Origin: an uncultured Clostridia bacterium
GTDB lineage: Bacteria; Bacillota; Clostridia; Christensenellales; Aristaeellaceae
Assembly: GCA_934663625.1 (NCBI GenBank)
Contig: CAKUKP010000116.1
Location: 1-5,685, forward strand
Length of the DNA stretch: 5,685 nucleotides
Direction of reading: 5' to 3'
Part shown: positions 1 through 5,091 of the stretch, piece after piece
Layout: every line of letters starts with the position of its first letter
How positions within the stretch are numbered: position 1 is the stretch's first letter
Notes under the pieces: generated by a model
What the model was told of the DNA's origin: nothing
Seen by the model: the letters and a program-made list of their open reading frames with translations, nothing else
Databases searched by the model: none
Program-made: the position numbers and the translations under genes

Positions 1-34
1 AATGGGTGGCTTTTGTATGAATGATATAAAATAT

Positions 35-61
35 CCGTCCGAAAACTGTGTTTTCGGACGG
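35..61 (-). terminator. Intrinsic terminator of the tRNA-Ala unit
   Basis: A perfect 12-bp inverted repeat (35-46 with 50-61, arms CCGTCCGAAAAC / GTTTTCGGACGG) encloses a 3-nt loop. It lies 4 bp past the tRNA CCA end. Read on the minus strand, the stem is followed by a T-rich stretch (ATATTTTATAT), as expected for a Rho-independent terminator. On the plus strand the stem runs straight into the tRNA complement with no T tract, so the minus-strand assignment is preferred. Confidence 0.85.
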
Positions 62-65
62 ACTG

Positions 66-141
66 TGGTGGAGCATAGCGGATTCGAACCGCTGACCTCT
101 ACAATGCGAATGTAGCGCGCTACCAACTGTGCTAATGCCCC
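66..141 (-). tRNA. tRNA-Ala (anticodon CGC)
   Basis: A complete 76-nt cloverleaf reads on the minus strand from 141 to 66. The acceptor stem is GGGGCAT with ATGCTCC (one G-U pair), followed by discriminator A and an encoded CCA (68-66). The anticodon stem CTACA/TGTAG holds the loop TTCGCAT, giving anticodon CGC at 108-106, which reads alanine codon GCG; GCG is frequent in the neighbouring genes. The T-arm is AGCGG-TTCGAAT-CCGCT and the variable loop is 5 nt. The D-arm has GCAC against GCGC, leaving an A12-C23 mismatch where U12-A23 is usual. The other conserved positions are intact (T8, A14, G18-G19, T54-T55-C56), so it is probably functional. It is transcribed alone, with its own promoter and terminator. 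Confidence 0.97.
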
Positions 142-184
142 GTATGGAGTTTTTGTTTTGCCGTCAACCTTGACTGCGAGAAAT

Positions 185-213
185 ATTATATCATCTGCGG
201 GCGGAAAATGCAA
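185..213 (-). promoter_or_regulatory. Sigma-A promoter for tRNA-Ala
   Basis: On the minus strand the -35 is TTGCAT (213-208) and the -10 is a perfect TATAAT (190-185), with a 17-bp spacer. Transcription should start near 178, giving a leader of about 36 nt before the tRNA 5' end at 141. The -35 matches consensus only at TTG, so the strength probably comes from the perfect -10 and the A/T-rich tract just upstream (214-235). Confidence 0.75.
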
Positions 214-235
214 TACCTTTTTATGTAAAAAGTAT
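214..235 (-). promoter_or_regulatory. UP-like A/T tract upstream of tRNA promoter
   Basis: Directly upstream of the tRNA -35, the minus strand reads CTTTTTA-CA-TAAAAAG (232-217). This is a T-tract and an A-tract, also a perfect 7-bp inverted repeat. The arrangement resembles the UP elements that bind the RNA polymerase alpha C-terminal domain at stable-RNA promoters. A weak hairpin ending the upstream minus-strand genes is a competing reading. Confidence 0.4.
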
Positions 236-243
236 GTGTAGTT

Positions 244-268
244 GCAAACGGCTGTGAAAGCCGTTTGC
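244..268 (-). terminator. Hairpin after the repressor operon, probable terminator
   Basis: A perfect 10-bp inverted repeat, GCAAACGGCT / AGCCGTTTGC, encloses a 5-nt loop. It lies about 55 bp past the stop codon of the 95-aa gene on the minus strand. The downstream minus-strand sequence is not immediately T-rich; a T5 run comes 11-16 nt later. It may be a weak intrinsic terminator or a 3'-end stabilising hairpin. It is the only strong hairpin between the operon and the tRNA promoter. Confidence 0.45.
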
Positions 269-323
269 GGCGGCTGGAGAGGAGATATAAGAGATGTCGA
301 GCGCGGCGCGAAACGTCCATCCG

Positions 324-611
324 TCAGGCTTCGCAGATTTCCTGTTCCACAAACCATCTGCCCAGCACGGCGCTATAGGCGTCCGGATTGTGTTCAAAGA
401 AAAGATCGCGCTCGTGTCCGTTGATCATTACGGTGTAGCGATCGCCTATGCCGCCGGTTTTCAGCGCGGGGGCGCAGCATACGCGCTTTACGCTGTCGAT
501 TTCGTATTTGCGGTCGTCCGGCCAGATCAGCAATCGGGGCAGCATTTTGCCCGTGCGCGTGATTTCGGCTTCCACTGCCACGTATACCTTGCGGAATTTC
601 TTCGAATTCAT
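324..611 (-). CDS. Small conserved-looking protein downstream of LexA-like repressor, unknown function
   Basis: A 95-aa soluble protein with no signal peptide or membrane segment. Its start is well supported: AGGAGG (623-618) lies 6 nt before the ATG. It opens with a beta-rich stretch (KVYVAVEAEI), followed by LLIWPDDRKYEIDSVKRV, then GGIGDRYTVMINGHERDLFFE, and ends near RWFVE. From memory this pattern (IxWxDGRxYEIDxVxxV ... GGxGxRYTxxIxGxxxxLFxE ... WFVE) recurs in short Firmicutes proteins near S24-type repressors or Y-family polymerases. That recollection is unverified and gives no biochemical function. This copy appears to have about ten extra residues between LFFE and RWFVE. It lies 83 bp after the repressor on the same strand and probably shares its transcript. 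No polymerase gene follows; a hairpin and the tRNA unit come next. Confidence 0.8.
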   Translation of the reverse strand: MNSKKFRKVYVAVEAEITRTGKMLPRLLIWPDDRKYEIDSVKRVCCAPALKTGGIGDRYTVMINGHERDLFFEHNPDAYSAVLGRWFVEQEICEA

Positions 612-646
612 GATGCGCCTCCTGAAAAAAAGGGTATAGAAAATAC

Positions 647-671
647 GGCGGACGCGGTCGCGGCCTCCGCC
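647..671 (-). terminator. Intercistronic hairpin, possible attenuator or weak terminator
   Basis: A 6-bp GC-rich stem (GGCGGA / TCCGCC) with a 13-nt loop that can itself pair partly lies between the repressor stop and the downstream ribosome binding site. On the minus strand it is followed by GTATTTTCTATACCC and then T7. That fits partial termination that would lower expression of the 95-aa gene relative to the repressor. The long loop and the interrupted T-rich tail make this tentative. Confidence 0.3.
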
Positions 672-694
672 AGAATATGCTTTTTTTACTCGGA

Positions 695-1510
695 TCAGTT
701 TAAAACGCGGCCGACGATTCGGAATTCGCTGTCGGGCGAGATGGGAATATCGCCCGCCGCTGGATTCAGCGAATGCAGCGTGACCTTGGGCGCGATATCG
801 CCATCGCCGTAGGTGTAGGAATCGATTTCGTCCGCATCGGGCATGGCGGTGGTGAACATTTTAAAATAGGCGTTGCCATCGCAGATGAATATGCCCAGAT
901 CGCCGTTTGAAAGATCGGCGCATTGCTCCACCCATACGATCTGCCCGCTCACGTAGGAAGGTTCCATGCTATTTCCGGCGATGCGAACGCCGAAATCCGC
1001 ATTTTCCGGAACGCTGGCGGCGGGGAAGGAGAGCGTATCATAATCGGAGCCTTCCAGATAGTTTCCGGCGCCGGCGGCGGCAGGCTCGGCATAGACGATC
1101 TTTTGAATCATCGCGGGCGCATGGACGCGTCGATCCGGCGCATATTTGCCCGTGGCGATCAGATCATCCCGATATTCCCGCAGCTTTTTCAGGCCGCGTT
1201 CGTTCAGCTCCGGCGCGGCAGGTTTGGCATTGCCCGCAAAATAGGCGGTAAGATCGCGCTGCTGCAGCGCATAGCCGATGGCGAATAGCTGATAGGCGTT
1301 CGGCACGGTTTCGCCCTTTTCCCATTTGCTGATCGCCGCCACCTGCACGCGCACGCCGTATGTGCGCAGCGCTTCGGATAGCGCCGATTGGCTCATGCGC
1401 AGATGGGTGCGCGCATCGCGTATGCGCCGCCCCAGTCGGTTTTCCTCGCGCTGGCGTTCGGCGTTGTAAATATCGATATCGGCGTGCGGTTTCGAATGAA
1501 AATCGCGCAT
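695..1510 (-). CDS. LexA-like XRE-S24 self-cleaving transcriptional repressor
   Basis: A 271-aa cytoplasmic DNA-binding regulator. Residues about 25-90 form an XRE/Cro-CI helix-turn-helix (LGRRIRDARTHLRMSQSALSEAL, then AAISKWEKGETVP). Residues about 135-271 are a LexA/CI S24 autoprotease domain with nucleophile Ser181 in GNSMEPS and general base Lys217 in AYFKMF. The predicted Ala146-Gly147 scissile bond lies in AAAGAGN. The 35-residue cleavage-to-Ser spacing and 36-residue Ser-to-Lys spacing match E. coli LexA closely (35 and 37). Self-cleavage on RecA activation or a similar signal is therefore expected, though the inducer is not visible. The start is the ATG at 1510, preceded by AGGGGG (1523-1518) with 7 nt spacing. 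The in-frame ATG at 1537 is rejected because it lies between the -10 box and the expected transcription start. The gene is divergent from the hydrogenase and leads the 95-aa gene. It is probably not housekeeping LexA, because the HTH is XRE-type rather than winged. Confidence 0.92.
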   Translation of the reverse strand: MRDFHSKPHADIDIYNAERQREENRLGRRIRDARTHLRMSQSALSEALRTYGVRVQVAAISKWEKGETVPNAYQLFAIGYALQQRDLTAYFAGNAKPAAPELNERGLKKLREYRDDLIATGKYAPDRRVHAPAMIQKIVYAEPAAAGAGNYLEGSDYDTLSFPAASVPENADFGVRIAGNSMEPSYVSGQIVWVEQCADLSNGDLGIFICDGNAYFKMFTTAMPDADEIDSYTYGDGDIAPKVTLHSLNPAAGDIPISPDSEFRIVGRVLN

Positions 1511-1517
1511 GTTCCGG

Positions 1518-1523
1518 CCCCCT
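1518..1523 (-). promoter_or_regulatory. Ribosome binding site deciding the repressor start
   Basis: AGGGGG on the minus strand, 7 nt before the ATG at 1510. No Shine-Dalgarno sequence precedes the alternative ATG at 1537, where the TATAAT promoter box sits instead. Confidence 0.75.
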
Positions 1524-1525
1524 GT

Positions 1526-1559
1526 CTTTCTATGCATATATTATATCGCATAAAGAAAG
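1526..1559. promoter_or_regulatory. Candidate operator over the repressor -10
   Basis: An imperfect dyad has left arm CTTTCTATGC (1526-1535) and right arm GCATAAAGAAAG (1548-1559). The right arm equals the reverse complement of the left apart from two extra A residues. The 12-bp centre contains the -10 box of the repressor promoter. This is where a dimeric autorepressor would be expected to bind, but no second copy is present to confirm a consensus, so the assignment is inference. Confidence 0.4.
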
Positions 1560-1568
1560 TGATGTCAA
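1540..1568 (-). promoter_or_regulatory. Perfect consensus sigma-A promoter for the repressor operon
   Basis: On the minus strand the -35 is TTGACA (1568-1563) and the -10 is TATAAT (1545-1540), with a 17-bp spacer, matching consensus at all 12 positions. Transcription should start near 1533, giving a short leader of about 22 nt before the ATG at 1510. A promoter this strong on a repressor gene is usually held down by autoregulation. Confidence 0.92.
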
Positions 1569-1599
1569 CAACAAATATCCAAATGAGATAACCCAAAAA

Positions 1600-1646
1600 C
1601 CGGAAACGGATGTACATTGACAGCCGCGCCGGAAAGGGATATACTT
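1600..1646 (+). repeat. Direct repeat pair in the hydrogenase promoter
   Basis: Two 18-bp units, CCGGAAACGGATGTACAT (1600-1617) and CCGGAAAGGGATATACTT (1629-1646), are identical at 15 of 18 positions with a start-to-start distance of 29 bp. The first ends on the first base of the -35 and the second covers the -10, so a bound regulator would bracket the polymerase site. The core CCGGAAANGGATNTAC is the candidate operator motif. No regulator is assigned. Confidence 0.5.
1617..1645 (+). promoter_or_regulatory. Sigma-A promoter for the [FeFe] hydrogenase
   Basis: The -35 is TTGACA (1617-1622) and the -10 is TATACT (1640-1645), with a 17-bp spacer, 11 of 12 consensus positions. Transcription should start near 1652, about 24 nt before the chosen ATG at 1676. 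It is divergent from the repressor promoter, with 48 bp between the two -35 boxes. Confidence 0.9.
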
Positions 1647-1663
1647 AAATGGATCAAACGAAC

Positions 1664-1668
1664 AGGAG
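1664..1668 (+). promoter_or_regulatory. Ribosome binding site deciding the hydrogenase start
   Basis: AGGAG, 7 nt before the ATG at 1676. The in-frame ATG at 1649 starts only 4 nt after the -10 box, before the expected transcription start, and has no ribosome binding site. Confidence 0.8.
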
Positions 1669-1675
1669 CGTCAAT

Positions 1676-3118
1676 ATGCCGTTTTTTGAAACATCTGTAC
1701 AGGAAATCAAATACAAGGTGCTGAAAAAGGTTGCGGAGCTGGCGTATGATGATGAAGTTACGCCGCAGAACGTGATGCAGATTCCGGAGGAAATCATTCC
1801 GGAGGGCAAGCCCACGATGCGCTGCTGCATCTATAAGGAACGTGCGATCATCAATCAGCGCGTGGCGGCGGTATTGGGCGGGGAGCGCAGCCGCCGCGCG
1901 GTGCGCGTATTGCCCATCGCGTGCGATGAATGTCCCATCGACGGCATTCAGGTTACGCAATCCTGTCGCGGCTGCATCGCGCATTATTGCAAAAACGCCT
2001 GTCCGAAGGGCGCGATTACGATCAAGAATCTGCACGCCGTGATCGATAAAAATCTGTGCGTGGAATGCGGACAATGCCTGAATGCGTGCAGCTATTCCGC
2101 CATCGTGCGCGTGGTGCGCCCCTGCGTGGAAGCGTGCAAAACGAAGGCGATCGAAATCGATTCCGATACCCGAAAGGCGCGCATCAACGAAGAAAAGTGC
2201 ATCTCCTGCGGTCAATGCGTGTATCGCTGCCCGTTCGGCGCGATCACCGATGAATCCTATATCACCGAAATTATCGACCTGATTCGCGGCTCAGAAAACA
2301 ATACGAAATACCGCGTGTATGCCGTGGTTGCGCCCGCGATTGCGGCGCAGTATCCCAAGGCTTCGGTAGGTCGCATCGCCACCGCCATACAGAAGCTGGG
2401 CTTCTATTCCGTTACGGAAGCGGCGGAAGGCGCGGATCTGACGGCGTGGGAGGAGGCCGGAGAGCTTGCCGAAAAGGGCTTTTTAACGTCCAGCTGCTGC
2501 CCGGCGTTCGTAAGCTTCGTGCGCCAGGAATACCCGAATCTGGCGGGCTATGTTTCCCATACGCTTTCGCCGATGGCGTGCATCGCGCGGCGCATACGGC
2601 AGAATGATGAACTTGCGCACGTGGTGTTCATCGGCCCGTGCATCGCCAAAAAGAGCGAGGTAATAAATACCAAAGCGGGTGAATACGTGGATTATACCAT
2701 GACGTTTGAGGAAATGCAGGCGATGTTCGGTGCGCTGAATATCGACCCGATGGATTGCGAGGAAACGCAGCTGAACCGCGTATCGCCGTTTGGCCGCGGC
2801 TTTGCGCGCTGCGGCGGATTGGCGGACGCGGTACGCGAGGCGCTCGCGGAGCAGAATGTTTCCGAAGAACAGTTCCGCCTTGATCCCGCCATCGGCGATG
2901 GAATTGTCGAATGCAAAAAGCTGCTGAATATTACGCGCAGCGGCAAGCTGAAGCAGAATTTTATCGAGGGCATGGCGTGTCAGAACGGATGTGTCGGCGG
3001 CCCCGCATGCCTGACCCACAATCCGCGCGCGCTGAAGCTGCTGGAGCAGCATAAAACCGCGGCGACCGGCACGATCCGCGAAACCGTGGGCGATGTGGAA
3101 GAATTCAGGCAGAAATAA
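1676..3118 (+). CDS. Monomeric [FeFe] hydrogenase, group B-like
   Basis: A 480-aa cytoplasmic iron-sulfur enzyme that should interconvert protons and H2 with electrons from ferredoxin-type carriers. The N-terminal third carries cluster ligands: C97/C100/C105/C109, C128/C131/C134/C138, C150/C154 and C175/C178/C181/C185, enough for about three [4Fe-4S] clusters. The C-terminal two thirds hold the H-cluster domain. L1 is TSSCCPAFV (271-279), with proton-transfer and ligand cysteines C274/C275. L2 is GPCIAKKSE, with C322, K325 and E328. L3 is EGMACQNGCVGGP, with M433, C435 and C439. CPAF rather than CPGW, GPC in L2, and L3 ending in GGP point to group B rather than the HydA/CpI group A; the subgroup is inference. 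No maturase (hydE/F/G) or partner subunit lies in the window, so maturation must be encoded elsewhere. All recognisable catalytic residues are present. Electron partner and direction (H2 evolution, uptake or sensing) cannot be read from sequence. Confidence 0.93.
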   Translation: MPFFETSVQEIKYKVLKKVAELAYDDEVTPQNVMQIPEEIIPEGKPTMRCCIYKERAIINQRVAAVLGGERSRRAVRVLPIACDECPIDGIQVTQSCRGCIAHYCKNACPKGAITIKNLHAVIDKNLCVECGQCLNACSYSAIVRVVRPCVEACKTKAIEIDSDTRKARINEEKCISCGQCVYRCPFGAITDESYITEIIDLIRGSENNTKYRVYAVVAPAIAAQYPKASVGRIATAIQKLGFYSVTEAAEGADLTAWEEAGELAEKGFLTSSCCPAFVSFVRQEYPNLAGYVSHTLSPMACIARRIRQNDELAHVVFIGPCIAKKSEVINTKAGEYVDYTMTFEEMQAMFGALNIDPMDCEETQLNRVSPFGRGFARCGGLADAVREALAEQNVSEEQFRLDPAIGDGIVECKKLLNITRSGKLKQNFIEGMACQNGCVGGPACLTHNPRALKLLEQHKTAATGTIRETVGDVEEFRQK

Positions 3119-3146
3119 AGGATCAACCTCTGATCGATAAAAACAA

Positions 3147-3177
3147 TGTCCGGTGGAGAACATTTCTCCGCCGGACA
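3147..3177. terminator. Bidirectional intrinsic terminator between convergent genes
   Basis: A 14-bp stem (3147-3160 with 3164-3177, one T-G wobble pair when read from the plus strand) has a 3-nt loop. It lies 28 bp after the hydrogenase stop and 6 bp after the stop of the convergent minus-strand gene. The minus-strand tail is TTGTTTTTATC, a good U-tract. The plus-strand tail, ACCTGTTTATTC, is weaker. It probably ends both transcripts, more efficiently for the minus-strand operon. Confidence 0.85.
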
Positions 3178-3183
3178 ACCTGT

Positions 3184-5091
3184 TTATTCAACTTCGCGCA
3201 GCGCGATATAGCCGCATGATTCGAGAAAGCGCTGCCCTTCGTCCGACAGCAGCCATTCGCGGAGAATGGTGGAATAAGGATCATCCGTGCCGTTCTCTGT
3301 GACCAGATACAGGGTTTCCACGTATGGATATGCATTGCTGCGAATATTTGCCGCCGTCGGCGCAACGCCGTCCAGGGCGATCCATTTGACATCCTCCTTT
3401 GCGGCGATCTCGGAGGCGTATCCAACGCCGATCGCGCCGGGCAGATTTACATACGGCTGCCAGCGATTTACATCAAAAATGACCTCTGCATAGGGAAGCG
3501 TGCGGATGGGTTTGCCGTTCATAAAGCGGCTGAGCCACGCGCTGGGTTCATCCGCAGTTTCATTGGATTCCGGTGAATAAGGGATACAGTCCGCATCATA
3601 GGTCGGTTCCAGCTGGCTCCACGTTGAAATTTCACCGGCATAGATGCTTCGAATTTCCTCCGAACTGAGGGAAGAAATCGGATTATCCGCATTGACCGCA
3701 AATGCGATCGCATCCAATGCGACCGGCGTGATCTCCAGCACACGCCCATTTACCCATTTGTTCAGCAGCGTTTCTTTTTGCGGAAGTCCGCGCTCCGTGC
3801 AGAGATAAGCGGAAGAATCCGATTCCGATGGAAAGGATGCCGGAATGGATGCGTTTTCCAGAACATCGGTAAGTTCCCGCAGCCCGCGCAGCGTGCTGAC
3901 CGGCTCAGTAGAACCATCACGGATTCTGTATTGCTGGTAGATTCCATCTGCATCCTGTATGCACAGACCACCGTTGGAGTCCAGCGCACTGAATGTGTTT
4001 TCATCCATCCGCATCAGTTCCGCGCCGGAGCGCAGATCGATGATAATGTCCTGTCCATCCAGATTGGCTTTGGCGTAATGCCCCATCATAAATATGCTTT
4101 GATAGATCGGCGGAACGGTTTCGCGGCCATCCGCGGCGATTACGCCGCATTTGCCGTGCTTTGTGAAAATCGCATAGCCGCAATGGAAGTTTCGAGTATC
4201 GTCAAAACGTTTTTCAAACCTAAATTCGCCCTCTGCGTTGATCCAACCCGCGCCGCCGTCCCGAAATGCGGCGGCAAAGCCCTCCGAGAAGCTGGAGATT
4301 TCATTAAAATCGATCGCCGTGATTTCCTGCCCATCCTTGCCGAGCAGCCCATAACGATTGCTCTTTTCCGCGATAAAGATTCCGGGCTGGTCGCTTGCTT
4401 CGATCGAATCATAGGTGAAATCCGTCAGCGGCGCGCAGTTTTCCGAAAGAAGTCCCCAGCCCGTTTCGGTTTGGGCGGCGATTGCGCCGTCCTTAGGCGA
4501 ATCAATACAGCTTAAATACAGCGGCGCGGTTATGACCTGCCCATTTCGGAGTGCGATGCCGATCTGATCGTTTTTGCGATACCAGACCCGATCGGTATCG
4601 TCGACAGACACGATTTGATCGGCGTTCAGATCATCGAGAATCCGTCCCTGCGTATCGATCAGATGATCGACGCCATCCTTGCGGGCGATGGCTGTGCCAT
4701 CGCAAAAGGCTTCCGGAAGCGCCTCGTCGATAAGAAATACCTGCTTGAGTTCATATTCCGGCGGCAGGATGATTTCGCCATCGGCGCTGATGAGTCCGGC
4801 GCGATCCTCGTGCGCAAACCAACCGACTCCTTCTGTAAAACCCTCGAAGGGGAGCATGACGATGGAAAAGCCGGAAGTTTTGGGAACGAGTACATCCTCC
4901 GATTTCATAATCCAGTTTCTCTGCGCGTCCTGAATGCCCCAATGGTTCTGCGCATCGACCACCAGATAGGAATCCGGTTCGCCGGGGAAGAACAGGCGCA
5001 GTTCAGACGCGGCATTTGCACAGCACGCTGTTGCACAGATGAGGATCAGCAGAAGAAACGCAAATAGGAATAGAATCTTTCTCTTCTTCAT
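3184..5091 (-). CDS. Exported WG-repeat protein fused to a PstS-like solute-binding domain
   Basis: A 635-aa protein. Residues 1-27 are an export signal (KKRK, then a leucine/isoleucine-rich core). Either a lipobox-like ATA-C at C23 or a signal peptidase I site ANA-A could be cleaved, so lipoprotein status is uncertain. Residues about 40-390 contain roughly eight WG-type repeats with about 34-residue spacing, clearest at 237, 271 and 305 (G-[IFY] ... GK/GA ... YG/GW/CG-[LVI] ... DG/EG). Residues about 455-635 are a periplasmic-binding-type module of the PstS/PBP-like family: ITPVALDAIAFAVNADNPI, then LSSEEIRSIYAGEISTWSQL, then a C-terminal LREWLLSDEGQRFLESCGYI. The phosphate loop (GSGT/GSGS-type) expected near residues 506-516 is replaced by ESNETADEPSA, and the first-lobe DGST region is not evident. 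Ligand specificity is therefore unknown. The start at 5091 is preceded by AAAGGA about 9 nt upstream; the ATG at 5145 has no better site. It overlaps the membrane-protein gene by 89 bp and is probably cotranscribed. Confidence 0.85.
   Translation of the reverse strand: MKKRKILFLFAFLLLILICATACCANAASELRLFFPGEPDSYLVVDAQNHWGIQDAQRNWIMKSEDVLVPKTSGFSIVMLPFEGFTEGVGWFAHEDRAGLISADGEIILPPEYELKQVFLIDEALPEAFCDGTAIARKDGVDHLIDTQGRILDDLNADQIVSVDDTDRVWYRKNDQIGIALRNGQVITAPLYLSCIDSPKDGAIAAQTETGWGLLSENCAPLTDFTYDSIEASDQPGIFIAEKSNRYGLLGKDGQEITAIDFNEISSFSEGFAAAFRDGGAGWINAEGEFRFEKRFDDTRNFHCGYAIFTKHGKCGVIAADGRETVPPIYQSIFMMGHYAKANLDGQDIIIDLRSGAELMRMDENTFSALDSNGGLCIQDADGIYQQYRIRDGSTEPVSTLRGLRELTDVLENASIPASFPSESDSSAYLCTERGLPQKETLLNKWVNGRVLEITPVALDAIAFAVNADNPISSLSSEEIRSIYAGEISTWSQLEPTYDADCIPYSPESNETADEPSAWLSRFMNGKPIRTLPYAEVIFDVNRWQPYVNLPGAIGVGYASEIAAKEDVKWIALDGVAPTAANIRSNAYPYVETLYLVTENGTDDPYSTILREWLLSDEGQRFLESCGYIALREVE

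Noticed and set aside
66..141. tRNA gene as an integration site for a mobile element
   Set aside because: No integrase, no second copy of the tRNA 3' end in the window, and the flanking genes look like ordinary chromosomal genes.
294..812. Plus-strand 172-codon frame opposite the 95-aa gene and repressor 3' end
   Set aside because: It is antisense to two genes with clear domains and ribosome binding sites. Its translation has no recognisable motif and it crosses the intergenic hairpin, so it is a shadow of GC-rich coding sequence.
1569..1616. Classical SOS/LexA box between the divergent promoters
   Set aside because: No GAAC-N4-GTTC-type palindrome is present. The nearest symmetric element is only the 6-bp TGTACA, too short to call.
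1649..1675. Nine-codon N-terminal extension of the hydrogenase
   Set aside because: The ATG at 1649 precedes the predicted transcription start and lacks a ribosome binding site; the ATG at 1676 has AGGAG at 7 nt.
1565..2215. Minus-strand 216-codon frame over the hydrogenase N-terminus
   Set aside because: Antisense to the Fe-S cluster motifs, His/Arg/Ala-rich, and it ends inside the divergent promoter region.
2483..3178. Minus-strand 231-codon frame opposite the hydrogenase 3' half
   Set aside because: It is antisense to the H-cluster domain including the L2 and L3 motifs, arginine- and alanine-rich with no domain signature, and its 5' end runs through the terminator stem.
3778..4515. Plus-strand 245-codon frame opposite the WG-repeat region
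   Set aside because: Long, but it has no plausible promoter or ribosome binding site and no family resemblance. The opposite strand shows regular WG repeats, so the frame is by-product.
3184..5091. Calling the gene pstS
   Set aside because: Only the C-terminal part resembles PstS, the phosphate loop is absent, most of the protein is WG repeats, and no pst transporter genes are adjacent.
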